Below are positions 1 to 9,900 of a DNA stretch of 36,946 bases, piece after piece. Every line of letters starts with the position of its first letter. Within the stretch, counting starts at the first letter, position 1. The position numbers and the translations under genes were made by a program. This stretch comes from an uncultured Acidobacteriota bacterium (lineage in GTDB: Bacteria > Acidobacteriota > Terriglobia > Bryobacterales > Bryobacteraceae), in NCBI GenBank assembly GCA_900696665.1, contig CAADGY010000321.1:1-36946 (forward strand), given 5' to 3'. The notes beneath the pieces are model-generated. The model searched no databases and had not been told where the DNA came from. It saw only the letters and a program-made list of their open reading frames with translations.

Positions 1-787
1 CCAGGCACAGATTCTCACCGCTGCCGGCCATCGCCAAAACAGCCTTTTCCGTGGCCCGCTGTACACCGGCGGCAATCGAGGCCCGCATAGGCTGTGGAAT
101 GTCGCCCCCGTCCGGGAGACCGAGGCGTTCGTAAAACTCCGAACTGAATCCACCTGCCGTCATTCGTTCGCCATGGAAGTAAGTGCGATCGAAGCGGGGC
201 CAATCCGCCGAGTTCAAGCCCAGAATGTCCGTGAAGACATCCATCATGCGGTCGTCACCGGAAGCAGACAGCCACTGCACTTTATGCTCTTCCGCGTTGG
301 GCTCAAAGCCGAGCAGGCTGGTGACCCGTGTATAAAGCTCGCCAACAGAATCCGGGTAATACAGTTCGCGGTCCGGAACAAGGCTTGTGCCTTCGGCGAT
401 CCACCGCGCACCGCAGCGAAAATCGCCCGCACGATCGAGCGTCAACACGATCGCATTTTCAAATGGCGACGGATAATAGGCCGAAGCGGCGTGTGCCCGA
501 TGATGATCCACTACTACGATCTGGCTGTGCGGAAAGCGCGACCGCAGTTCCAGATGGACGGCTGATTCCGGACCGGTCGCGATAGGCCGCACCACCGCGA
601 CACAATCGATTTGATCGTCGCGAACCCCGGCGATCCGCTGGCAAACCGAGATTGCCTCGTCGGGCAGGTGCCCCTGCCGGCTCCGGCGCGCAACTTTGTT
701 CTGTTCGACGGCGGCGGCGAGGTCACCGTCCACCAGGATAGCGGCGGCGGCATCATGCAGTATGCCGCCAATCCCAAGTATGGTCAT
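1..787 (-). CDS. Carbamoyltransferase, NodU/CmcH family (C-terminus beyond window)
   Basis: The reverse strand reads open from an ATG at 787 to the window edge: 262 residues with no stop. The N-terminus gives MTILGIGGILHDAAAAILVD, the opening of NodU/CmcH-type O-carbamoyltransferases. Further in comes VVVDHHRAHAASAYY, the conserved HHRAHA motif of the family's N-terminal Kae1/ASKHA-like domain. These enzymes use carbamoyl phosphate to carbamoylate hydroxyls on sugars, Nod factors or antibiotics. An in-frame TGA lies four codons before the ATG, which fixes the start. Family members are usually about 550-600 residues, so more than half of the gene, including the C-terminal domain, lies to the left. 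It diverges from the next gene with about 97 nt between starts. Substrate unknown. Confidence 0.88.
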   Translation of the reverse strand, partial: MTILGIGGILHDAAAAILVDGDLAAAVEQNKVARRSRQGHLPDEAISVCQRIAGVRDDQIDCVAVVRPIATGPESAVHLELRSRFPHSQIVVVDHHRAHAASAYYPSPFENAIVLTLDRAGDFRCGARWIAEGTSLVPDRELYYPDSVGELYTRVTSLLGFEPNAEEHKVQWLSASGDDRMMDVFTDILGLNSADWPRFDRTYFHGERMTAGGFSSEFYERLGLPDGGDIPQPMRASIAAGVQRATEKAVLAMAGSGENLCL

Positions 788-884
788 GGATTCAGTTCAT
801 GTCTTCGTCAGACGGCGATGCGACTCGAAGCATCAACTGATCAGTGTAGCGCACAGCCCTGCCAGGCTTAATAATGGTGAGATC

Positions 885-2522
885 ATGCCGATAACGATCA
901 AGCGCTTCCCGTATCGTCTTCTTTGCTTCATCCTGCTATGTGTGCCGCTGCCGGCCGCGTCCGAAGACACGCTCTTCCGCCACGCACGGGACAATGCCGC
1001 TCGCTTCGATGAAATGGCTGCCGCCATGCAGAGGGTCTTGAAGGCTTGGCTAGGGGTGGCCGACCCTACAACACTGCTTCTACCGGATCGCATTCCGGGC
1101 GGCTTACGCGGCTTGAAAGCCGGCGGCACTTCGCGCATCTATACGCCTCATAATTCGGGTGCGGACCTCTACCCGTATCTGATTCTCACCGCGCACCTCA
1201 CCGACCCGGACCTGTATCGCGGGCGGATGATGGAGATGCTCCGGAACGAGGTGCGCTACACGACACGATTCGATTCCGTTCCGGGAAACCTGCCGCTTCC
1301 TCCTGGCGAAGCCGGACCGCCCAGCCTATTCGGCGCGGGCGAGTATGCCAAGGATGGCTTACTGGCGGTGACCGAACTGCTTGGGCGTACGCCCTGGTAC
1401 TACCGCATGGTGGATATGGTGGCGGATGCGATGAAGCGCGCGCCGGTGAAATCGAAATTCGGCAACCTGCCCGCGGCTGACGCAGAATTGAATGGCGATT
1501 TCCTCCAGGCGTTGGTACGGCTGTCTACCATGACCGGCGACAGGCGTTTTCTTGAATGGACCCGCCGCATCGCCGACGCGTATGTCGAAGAGGTGCTGCC
1601 CGGATCGCACGGTGTTCCTTCCTCCAAATGGGATTTCGACACCCACCGGGGGGATGGAACGCTGCGCTTGCGCGATCACGGCAATGAAACCGTCGTGGGA
1701 CTAACGCTGGCCTACGCACTGGAACAGTACCTGGATTCGCCGCGCGCTCCACGTTACCGGCAGGCGGTTGGGCGCATGCTGGACCGCGTGCTCGAATCCG
1801 CGAATCCGGATGGCATGCTGTACAACTCCGTGGATGCAGCGACTTTGAAGCCCTCAGGTCCGGGACTTTCTGACAACTGGGGCTACGTTTATGGCGCAGT
1901 GTACACGTTCTACCAGGCGACGGGCGAAGAGAAGTACCGCGATGCCGTGCGCCGTGTTTTGAAAGCGCTGCCCAAATACCGCAACTACGATTGGGAGAGG
2001 GGATCGTTCGATGGTTATGCCGATTCGATTGAAAGCGCCATCTACCTGGTGAACCGCGAGCCTGTTCCCGAAGCGTTAGGGTGGGTGGAGTCGGAAATCC
2101 GGGTGATGGCCGCCATGCAAAAACCCTCGGGCTTTCTCGAAAACTGGTACGGTGAGGGAAACTTCAACCGCACGCTACTGCTCTACATTCTCTACAAGAG
2201 CCAGGGCTGCCGTCCCGAGCACTGGACCGCCGGGCGCGGCGTGGGCGCCGTCCGCGACGGTGAGAAGTTGCATCTGCATGTGCAATCCAACAGCGTTGTG
2301 AAGTTTGATTTCGCGCGGCACCGGCGGGTGCTCAATTTCGACAAAAACTATGTTCGCCTGAACGAATTCCCGGAGTGGTACACCGTCGATGAAAACACGC
2401 TGTACCGGCTGGCCCGGCGCGGAGCTGATCAAGGACAGATCCGCCTGGGCTCGGAACTGATTGCGGGCATACCGCTCGAAGCCGGCGACTGGATAATTCA
2501 GCCGGGACGCGGCGGCAGATAG
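885..2522 (+). CDS. Secreted protein of unknown function, probable alpha/alpha-toroid (six-hairpin glycosidase-like)
   Basis: 545 residues from the ATG at 885. That start is chosen because it places a classic signal peptide (RFPYRLLCFILLCVPLPAAS) at the N-terminus; the upstream in-frame extension is not signal-like and runs over the divergent carbamoyltransferase start. The mature part is rich in helices with aromatic and glycine motifs such as DNWGYVYGAVYTFY, DGYADSIESAIYL and LENWYGEGNFNRTLLLY. This resembles alpha/alpha barrel glycoside hydrolases and lyases, but I cannot name a family or catalytic residues. Likely periplasmic or extracellular. It converges on the ceramidase-like gene, whose end is only 9 nt away. 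Function unassigned. Confidence 0.75.
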   Translation: MPITIKRFPYRLLCFILLCVPLPAASEDTLFRHARDNAARFDEMAAAMQRVLKAWLGVADPTTLLLPDRIPGGLRGLKAGGTSRIYTPHNSGADLYPYLILTAHLTDPDLYRGRMMEMLRNEVRYTTRFDSVPGNLPLPPGEAGPPSLFGAGEYAKDGLLAVTELLGRTPWYYRMVDMVADAMKRAPVKSKFGNLPAADAELNGDFLQALVRLSTMTGDRRFLEWTRRIADAYVEEVLPGSHGVPSSKWDFDTHRGDGTLRLRDHGNETVVGLTLAYALEQYLDSPRAPRYRQAVGRMLDRVLESANPDGMLYNSVDAATLKPSGPGLSDNWGYVYGAVYTFYQATGEEKYRDAVRRVLKALPKYRNYDWERGSFDGYADSIESAIYLVNREPVPEALGWVESEIRVMAAMQKPSGFLENWYGEGNFNRTLLLYILYKSQGCRPEHWTAGRGVGAVRDGEKLHLHVQSNSVVKFDFARHRRVLNFDKNYVRLNEFPEWYTVDENTLYRLARRGADQGQIRLGSELIAGIPLEAGDWIIQPGRGGR

Positions 2523-2531
2523 GCAGCCCGC

Positions 2532-3878
2532 CTACCGCTGTGGCGCCTTTCCAACCGTCTGCATCAGCTCTCGAATAGCCGCGAAGATCGTTTCCTCCAC
2601 CTCCTCGCCCAGAGGACCCGGGAGTGACCCCATCAGGATTGCATCGCGGGCTTCGTAGCCCCCTTCTTTAAGGATCCGCGAGGACGGGATGTAGCATTGT
2701 ATTTCGTTGGAATATCCAGCCACAATCATCCCTTCCGCGCCGTATTCCCTCTTCACGCGCAGACTGTACTCGGCCACCACTTCCCCGTTCATGGCCAGCA
2801 GGGTGAGATCTTTTCCGAACCGGATGGCCTGCAGGGTGTACGGCAGCCGCGGCAAGGGCGGCTGTCCCGATTGATACAGCTTCAGCATCCGTTCGGCATG
2901 GTTGCGGAGCAGTGCATCACCCTCCTTGGCCTGCTGCTCGAATTGCTCCAATGAAAACGGTGCGAAGGGCAGTTCGGTGGTGAGCATGGCGCTCTTGAGA
3001 GGACCGCGCACGGGTTTCATTCGAGCTGCCATGATGCGATCCACTTCGCTGGCCAGTTCCTCACCATACTTCTCGGCCAGCTCCATCTTGCCTCGCGGGT
3101 ATGTGGTCTGATCTCCGCCGGCGAGCTGCATGAACAAGGCCGTGACACCGGGATGGGTCTTTTCCAGCGCCGCCTGGGCGATGCCAGGGTAGTCGCCGCT
3201 GACCACGTAGAACGCCGGCGTCAGCGCGGAAGCATGGCAGGAGAGACCGAACAGCACTCCGCGCAGCCTGCCATTGGCGCTGGATAGCCGTAACACGGGA
3301 ACGGTTCGATCCACGGGCCCCTTAGGGTCCATTCCAAAACGCCAACCTCCACCGGGAACGCGCTCACGGCGGTTATGAGAAAATCCTACCGTTCCGGTGC
3401 CGTACGAGATCCGCGCGGGCTGAAGGTCGCTGACGGCATCGGCAGCCGCCTCCGCCATGGAGTCCATGACCTTACTCCGATAGTCTTCAATGCGCCTCAT
3501 CATCGCGCGGTCCGAATTCGAAGGCCAGCTCAACGCGGGGCCCGAGTGCGTATGGGAAAAGTTAATCAGCAGGTGCGACCGGCTAATGGCGTGCCGGCGC
3601 ATCACCCTGGCGGCTACCATATCGGTCATCGCCTTCGGCATTGTTACCAGGTCCACGGTGATCACGATCAGCTTCCGGCCACTGTCATCCTCGAGAGCAA
3701 GCGCTTTCGTCCAGAGATCGTGGGCGATGCCTTCAGCCGGATGCGTGCGGGCCGCGAAACCAGCCAGCCATATCGGCATCGGTGGTGTAATCTGACGGCG
3801 CCCGAATCCAGCTTTGAAATCGGCCCCGCAGAGAGTTGCCGCGGCCAAGATAAGAATGAGCGGTGCTTGGCATTTCAT
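2532..3878 (-). CDS. Neutral/alkaline ceramidase-like secreted hydrolase
   Basis: 448 residues from the ATG at 3878, which follows a good ribosome site (GGGAGG, 7-8 nt upstream) and starts a signal peptide (MKCQAPLILILAAATLCGA). An in-frame ATG 15 nt upstream is less well placed. The N-terminal ceramidase fold is shown by FKAGFGRRQITPP near residue 21, the metal-site motif NFSHTHSGP near 106-114 and SCHAS near 213. Neutral ceramidases hydrolyse the amide bond of ceramide. Here, however, the position of their nucleophile motif GDVSPN reads GGDQTT (about 254-259), as in many environmental bacterial relatives of unknown substrate. At about 450 residues it also lacks the roughly 200-residue C-terminal part of true ceramidases. 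Probably a periplasmic or outer-surface amidase-like enzyme; ceramide as substrate is not supported. Confidence 0.85.
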   Translation of the reverse strand: MKCQAPLILILAAATLCGADFKAGFGRRQITPPMPIWLAGFAARTHPAEGIAHDLWTKALALEDDSGRKLIVITVDLVTMPKAMTDMVAARVMRRHAISRSHLLINFSHTHSGPALSWPSNSDRAMMRRIEDYRSKVMDSMAEAAADAVSDLQPARISYGTGTVGFSHNRRERVPGGGWRFGMDPKGPVDRTVPVLRLSSANGRLRGVLFGLSCHASALTPAFYVVSGDYPGIAQAALEKTHPGVTALFMQLAGGDQTTYPRGKMELAEKYGEELASEVDRIMAARMKPVRGPLKSAMLTTELPFAPFSLEQFEQQAKEGDALLRNHAERMLKLYQSGQPPLPRLPYTLQAIRFGKDLTLLAMNGEVVAEYSLRVKREYGAEGMIVAGYSNEIQCYIPSSRILKEGGYEARDAILMGSLPGPLGEEVEETIFAAIRELMQTVGKAPQR

Positions 3879-4124
3879 AGATAGCCTCCCCACAACACCT
3901 GATTCTATTCTTTACCCGCGCCGATTGTTGCGAAATAGCGTAGAGAACCGGCATTGCCATCCGCTTGCGCAGCTCGCCCTTGCACTTCTCTTCTCGCGCC
4001 ATGGCGTCTCGGATGAGTTCAGCCGATAATGGTAAGGCATTCAGACTGCATCCGGGCTGCGCCTGCACCCGCGATTGCCGGCGTGGCCGTAGCGCCACAT
4101 CCTGCCCGACGAGAGGATGACCCG

Positions 4125-6665
4125 ATGCGCATTCAGCCGGGCGCAAAGCTTGGTCACTATGAATTTGAGGCCGTAATCGGTGTTGGAGGGATGGGCGAGG
4201 TCTACCGGGCCCGGGACACCCGGCTGGGCCGCTATGTCGCTGTTAAGCTGCTCGCGGGACACCTTGTGCAAGACGTCTCCTTTCGGACGCGACTGCGACA
4301 GGAAGCCGCGGCTGCCGCTCGCTTGAACCATCCCAACGTAGTGGCGGTCTACGACGCCGGTGAGGATTACATCGTCTCCGAATTTGTGGAGGGCGTCACT
4401 CTCCGCAAGCTTGAGAAGCCAACGATTCGTCAGACCCTCGAGATTGTAGCGCAGGTCGCCTCTGGCCTCGCGGCCGCGCACGCGATGGGCGTCGTGCACC
4501 GTGACATCAAGCCGGAGAACATCATGATCACCGCGCAGGGGGCGGTCAAGATCTTGGATTTCGGTCTTGCCAAGCCGGTAGCAGACTCAGTAGGAACGGC
4601 GAAGCCAGGACTTGCTCTGACCGGGCCCGGCATGGTCATGGGCACGGTGTCCTATATGTCACCCGAACAGGTTCGGGGTGCCCAGGTTGATCATCGCTCC
4701 GATATTTTCAGCCTTGGCCTGGTGCTGCATGAGATGCTCACCGGAAAGAAGGTTTTCGAACGCGAGTCCGCCGCGGAGATCATGAGCGCGATTCTGAAAG
4801 AAGACCCCCCGCCCCTGCCTTCGGCTTTACCTGCGGCGCTCGCGTTCATCGTATCCCGCTGTCTCGAGAAAAATCCTGAGTCGCGTTTCCAATCCGCTCA
4901 TGATTTGGGAGTCAGCTTACAGGCGCTCGCGACGGTGTCACAACCCGCGGCCGCGTTGCCGAACCCATCATCGCCGCGAAGGCGGAAAGGCCCTTTCCGT
5001 TGGGTTTTGGCGGCAGCTCTTGTTTTTATTGCGCTTGCTGCCGGCTGGATCGCCGGCCGCCTGCTGAGTCGCAGCGGAAACGTGACGTTTCGCCAAGTCA
5101 CTTTTCAGCGTGGCTTCGTATCATCCGCGCGATTCAGTCCCGGTTCGAGCGTGATTGTCTACAGCGCCGCTTGGAATGGTGACGCGGGAGATCTCTTTCT
5201 ATCCGCCCGCGGCTCTCCCGAAGCTCGCAGCATTGGTTTGCGCAATGTGCACCTTTTTTCTATTTCGGCAAATAACGAGGTAGCGGTGGCTCTGAACTGC
5301 CGCTATGTTGGTGACAACAGTCAGGTCGGAATACTGGGTGTGGCGCCCCTGTACGGCGGCGCCCCGCGAATTGTCATGCCGGATGTCTCCGAAGCGGACT
5401 GGGACCCCTCCGGCAAACAATTAGCACTGGTGCGCTCCGTCAGAGGAGTGCACCGGCTCGAGTATCCGGCCGGCAAGGTCCTCTACCAGACAGCCGGTTG
5501 GCTGGGCGACCTCCGGTTCTCTCCCCGCGGCGATCAGATCGCCTTCTCTGATCACCCGACCCGGGACGACGACCGGGGCCGGATTGTCACTGTCGATTTG
5601 CACGGCAATGCGCAGCACCTGTCGGGCGAATGGGAATCGATTGAGGGCCTGGTTTGGACAAAGGATGCTTCGGAAGTCTGGTACTCCGCCTCGGATAGCG
5701 GCTACGCCGATACCCTGTATGCATCCGCGCCGGGCCGGAGCCCGCGCTTTGTGTTTCAGTTCCCAGTGAGTGTCAAGCTGCTGGATTTGGGTTCTGACGG
5801 TGTTCTGCTCTTCACGACGTTCGATGACGACCGGCATGAAACCTGGGCTAGCCTACCGGGCGCCTCCGCCGATCAGTCGCTGGACTGGCTGGGTTCCAGT
5901 TTTCCCGGTGACCTCTCGCAAGATGGCAAGCTTCTGCTGTTTTCGCAGTATGGCCAGGCGGGCGGACGCTCATACGGCCTCTATCTTCGGAACCTTGGTG
6001 AGCCGGCGCCTGTCCGCCTGGGTGAAGGCGATGCCATGTCCCTTTCACCCGACGGGCGGTACGCGCTAGCGCTGCAGTACACCGAGCCGCAGAGGCTTGC
6101 GTTGTTTGACTTCCAGTCGCCTGAGCCGCAGCTTATGCTGCCTGCCGGCTTGAACTATCAAACTGCCGCTCAGTGGTTTCCGGATTCGCGGCGTATCATT
6201 TTCGAAGCTAATGAGGCAGGGCGGCCGTCGCGCATCTGGATGCAGGACGTTCCGGCAGGCAAACCCCAGCCCATCACTCCGGAGGGTGTCTCCCTGGAAG
6301 GAAGCGGCCTCAGTCCGGATGGGACCAAGGTAGCGGCCCGCGCTCCCGAAGGTGTGCTGCGGCTGTACTCAATCGGCGGCGGTGGCGCCGCGGAGATCCG
6401 GGGGCCTCTTCCAGATGACCGGCTGGTGCGTTGGAGTCCGAGCGGGCAAGAACTCATTGTAATGTCGCCTGTCGAGGGTATGGCCCAATTGAACCAGATC
6501 GACCTTGCTACGGGCAAACGGACCCCCGGCAAGCGCATCGCGAACCTGGATCCTGTCGGAGTCACACAAGTGACGCAGGTAAGGCTTTCGGCTGACGGTC
6601 AGACAATCGTTTACGGCCAGAACCGTCGAGTGCGCACCTTGAGAACGGCCAGCGGCCTCAAGTAA
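4125..6665 (+). CDS. Membrane Ser/Thr protein kinase with PD40 beta-propeller sensor
   Basis: 846 residues from the ATG at 4125, preceded by a GAGAGGA ribosome site; the 32-codon in-frame extension upstream looks non-coding. Residues about 12-270 are a PknB-type kinase: glycine loop GVGGMGEVY (19-27), VAVK with Lys41, catalytic HRDIKPEN (Asp127), DFG (145-147) and SYMSPEQ in the activation region. A basic stretch (SSPRRRKGP) precedes one transmembrane helix at about 292-314. The remaining 530 residues are exported and carry PD40/WD-like strands (RFSPRGDQIAFSD, SLSPDGRYALAL, GLSPDGTKVAA), predicted to form one or two propellers. All kinase catalytic residues are present, so it should be active. 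The ligand and the phosphorylated targets are unknown. This architecture is multiplied in acidobacterial genomes. Confidence 0.93.
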   Translation: MRIQPGAKLGHYEFEAVIGVGGMGEVYRARDTRLGRYVAVKLLAGHLVQDVSFRTRLRQEAAAAARLNHPNVVAVYDAGEDYIVSEFVEGVTLRKLEKPTIRQTLEIVAQVASGLAAAHAMGVVHRDIKPENIMITAQGAVKILDFGLAKPVADSVGTAKPGLALTGPGMVMGTVSYMSPEQVRGAQVDHRSDIFSLGLVLHEMLTGKKVFERESAAEIMSAILKEDPPPLPSALPAALAFIVSRCLEKNPESRFQSAHDLGVSLQALATVSQPAAALPNPSSPRRRKGPFRWVLAAALVFIALAAGWIAGRLLSRSGNVTFRQVTFQRGFVSSARFSPGSSVIVYSAAWNGDAGDLFLSARGSPEARSIGLRNVHLFSISANNEVAVALNCRYVGDNSQVGILGVAPLYGGAPRIVMPDVSEADWDPSGKQLALVRSVRGVHRLEYPAGKVLYQTAGWLGDLRFSPRGDQIAFSDHPTRDDDRGRIVTVDLHGNAQHLSGEWESIEGLVWTKDASEVWYSASDSGYADTLYASAPGRSPRFVFQFPVSVKLLDLGSDGVLLFTTFDDDRHETWASLPGASADQSLDWLGSSFPGDLSQDGKLLLFSQYGQAGGRSYGLYLRNLGEPAPVRLGEGDAMSLSPDGRYALALQYTEPQRLALFDFQSPEPQLMLPAGLNYQTAAQWFPDSRRIIFEANEAGRPSRIWMQDVPAGKPQPITPEGVSLEGSGLSPDGTKVAARAPEGVLRLYSIGGGGAAEIRGPLPDDRLVRWSPSGQELIVMSPVEGMAQLNQIDLATGKRTPGKRIANLDPVGVTQVTQVRLSADGQTIVYGQNRRVRTLRTASGLK

Positions 6666-6815
6666 CGGCAGGAAGTTACTGAGAAATCACGTATCTGCCT
6701 GGGCATGGAGCGATTCCTTATCTACGTGCCGGTGTTAAAGCCGCGACAGGCGGATGCGGTTTACACACATCGGAAAAACAGGGTGGAACAAAGGAGCTGA
6801 AGTTGTGGGCTCGAG

Positions 6816-6845
6816 TTGACACTCGCCTTATTCCGCTTCTATAAT
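6816..6845 (+). promoter_or_regulatory. Sigma-70-type promoter for the Oar-like receptor
   Basis: TTGACA at 6816-6821 and TATAAT at 6840-6845 are both perfect consensus hexamers, with an 18-nt spacer. Transcription would begin near 6852, leaving an untranslated leader of about 100 nt before the receptor start at 6951. The leader is AT-rich compared with its surroundings. No riboswitch was recognised in it. Confidence 0.8.
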
Positions 6846-6940
6846 TCCTTTAATTTTATTGCAAGGTGTTCCATATAAGTGGGACAATTTGCTGGCGCAT
6901 AAGTGCTGGTAACGGGGTTAACGCAATCGATTTTTGAAAT

Positions 6941-6946
6941 AGGAGG
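6941..6946 (+). promoter_or_regulatory. Strong Shine-Dalgarno site deciding the receptor start
   Basis: A perfect AGGAGG lies 4 nt before the ATG at 6951. It selects this start over an in-frame start 48 nt upstream at 6903 and aligns the protein with its signal peptide. Confidence 0.85.
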
Positions 6947-6950
6947 AATC

Positions 6951-9900
6951 ATGTCAAAAAAAGCGCCCTTCGCGCTTAGAGCCGTCGTGTGTCTCATCGC
7001 CGCGAGTCTTGCCCCGGCACAAGAAACGCGTGGCTCCATCATAGGACGCGTGGTGGATGCCAGTGGCGCCATTATTCCCGGCGTCACCATTCACGCTGTC
7101 AATCTTGCCACGAATGTTTCCATCAGCGGCGAATCCAATGCGGAGGGAAATTTCGAAATCCCTTATCTTTTACCCGGTGAATATCGAATTACAGCCGAAC
7201 AGACCGGCTTTAAATCGTTTCGCCGCGACGGAGTCGAGGTCCGTATCGGCGAGCGCGTTTCCATCCCCATTCGCATGGAATTGGGCCAAGTAAGCGAACA
7301 GATCACGGTAACGGCGGAAACGCCCCTGTTGGAGTCCGCAGGCGCTAACTTGGGGCAGGTGATCGATCAACGCCGTATCGCCGAGTTGCCCATCGCTCAC
7401 GGGAATCCGTTTCTCCTGATGACGCTCAGTCCTGGCGTATCTTATACACAGAACCCTGGGCTGGACCGGCCGTTCGAACCGACGCACATCGTCGGGTACG
7501 CGATGGGCGGCGTTCGCGCGAATCGCAGCGAGATCACGCTGGACGGGGCGCCGAACACCGCGCTCAATCATCGCTGGGGCGCAGGCGATCTGATGGCGGG
7601 TTACACACCGCCCTCCGATGTAGTGCACGAGTTCAAAGTGCAGACCGCCACTTTCGATGCCAGTATCGGGCACACCCAGGGTGGCGTCACCAGCGTCACG
7701 TTGAAATCCGGGGGCAACAGTTTGCACGGAACTGCCTACTATTCGCTATTGAACCCCGTTCTCAACGCCAATCTGTTTTTCGCGAACTCGGCGGGACAGC
7801 CCAAGGGGCACTTTATCTACAACCGCTGGGGCACCAGCGCTACAGGTCCCGTTTATATTCCGAAACTCTACAACGGCAAAGACCGGACGTTTTTCACTTA
7901 CGGCTACGAAGGTATTCATGAGAGCCGCGCGATGGGCGCCGCCTATGGCGCCGGAACGTTAACCGTGCCCACGGCGCGCCAGCGCGAGGGTGATTTTTCC
8001 GAGCTCCTGGCGGTAGGGTCGCGTTACCAGATTTACGATCCGGCCACGCGCGTCGCGTTGGGGACCGGACGTTACCAGTCGCAGCCTTTTCCGAACAACA
8101 TCATTCCATCCAACCGCATCAACCCGATCGCCCGGAATATTCTCAACTACTACTCTCTGCCGAATGTGCCTGGAACGGCGGATGGAACCAACAACCTTAT
8201 CCGCGTGAACGACCCTGAGGTGATCAAGTACTTCAATCACATCGGCCGTGTCGACCACAACATCGGCGCGAACAACCGGATGTTCGTACGCTTCAACACC
8301 TACAAGCGTTTCAGTCATTCGAGCGACTGGTTCCGCAGCGCGCCGACCGGCGGCTATTCCGACTGGAAGCAGCATTCGTTCTCAATCGACGACGTGCACA
8401 ACTTGAGCGCCACAACGTTCATGAATGTCCGCTACAGTTTCTTCCGGCTCTCGATTTATCAATATCCGCAGCCGGCTAGCATCGGATTCGATCTCGCCAG
8501 CCTGGGCTTTCCCAGGTCCTACACGGACGCGATCGATCCGGGCGTGCGGGCATTTCCTGCCATCAGCATATCCGGATATTCCGGAACACAGAACAACTGG
8601 TGGAGATACCCTACACACAATCAAAGCCTCGAGGGGAACGTTACTTCCATCAAAGGAAATCACACCCTGCGGTTTGGCGCGGACGCGCGGCAGTACAGGA
8701 ATTTCCAGTACGAGCCGCACAACGCATCGAGTGGCATCTTCGCATTTGGCAACACCTGGACGCTCGGACCGTTCGACAACTCTGTGGCTGCGCCCATCGG
8801 CCAGGGGCTTGCCAGCATGCTTCTGGGCTTGCCCACCAGCGGCGGCGTCGACCGCAAGGCCAGTTTCGCCGCCCAGTCCACCATTGTGTCCGCATACGTA
8901 CAGGACGACTGGCGCATCACTCCGAAGCTGATCGTCAACCTGGGATTGCGCTACGAGCTTGAGGGTGCGATGACCGAGCGTTTCAACCGCACCGTTCGCG
9001 GTTACGATTTCTCAACCCCCAGCCCGCTCGAAGCGCAGGTACGCGCGAACTATGCGGCCCATCCGATTGCGGAACTGCCTGCCAATGAATTCCGGCTTAT
9101 CGGCGGGTTGACGTTCCCGGGCGTCGGCTCCCAACCGCGCGCGCTATGGAACCGGGACACCAACAACATCATGCCGCGCGCCGGCTTTGCTTACACTCTC
9201 GATCAGAAGACGGTCATCCGCGGAGGTTTTGGCATTTACTTCGGCCCGTTGGGCGCGCAGCGAGGCGATGTCATCCAACTCGGCTTCAGTCAGCGCACGG
9301 AATTCGTGCCGACGCTGGACAATGGTTTGACCTTCATCGCGGACCTTAGCAACCCATTTCCGAATGGCATCCAGGAGCCTCCGGGAGCGGCGGACGGCCT
9401 GCTCACCTACGTGGGCCGCAGCGCCCGCTTCTTCGAGGAGTCGCCACAAGCGCCGCGGCAGCAACGCTGGCAGTTGGGCGTGCAACGGGAATTGCCCCAG
9501 CGAGTGCTGATGGAAGTCGCCTATCTCGGCAACTATGGTGACAGCCTGGAACTCACGCGAGACCTGCGGGCGCTACCCACGGAGTACTTGAGCCGCTCTC
9601 CCTTCCGCGATAATGCGCACATCAACTACATGACCCAGCAGGTGCCCAATCCATTCTATCCACTGCTGCCCGGCACCGGCCTTTCCGGACAGAACGTCTC
9701 GCGGTCTTATCTGTTGGCCGGACCGCAGTATTCTCAATTCACCGGATTGACCAGCACCAGTTATGAGGGATACTCCTGGTATCACGCTATGCAAGTGCGC
9801 ACCGAGCGGCGGTTCGCTGCCGGATGGAGCGTGAACGCCGCCTACACCTGGTCGAAGAGCATGGAGGCCATCGGCCAGTTGAACGGCTACCTGTCGCCGT

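Noticed and set aside
173-565. Plus-strand open frame of 130 codons near the left edge
   Set aside because: Antisense to the carbamoyltransferase, whose minus-strand reading has strong family motifs.
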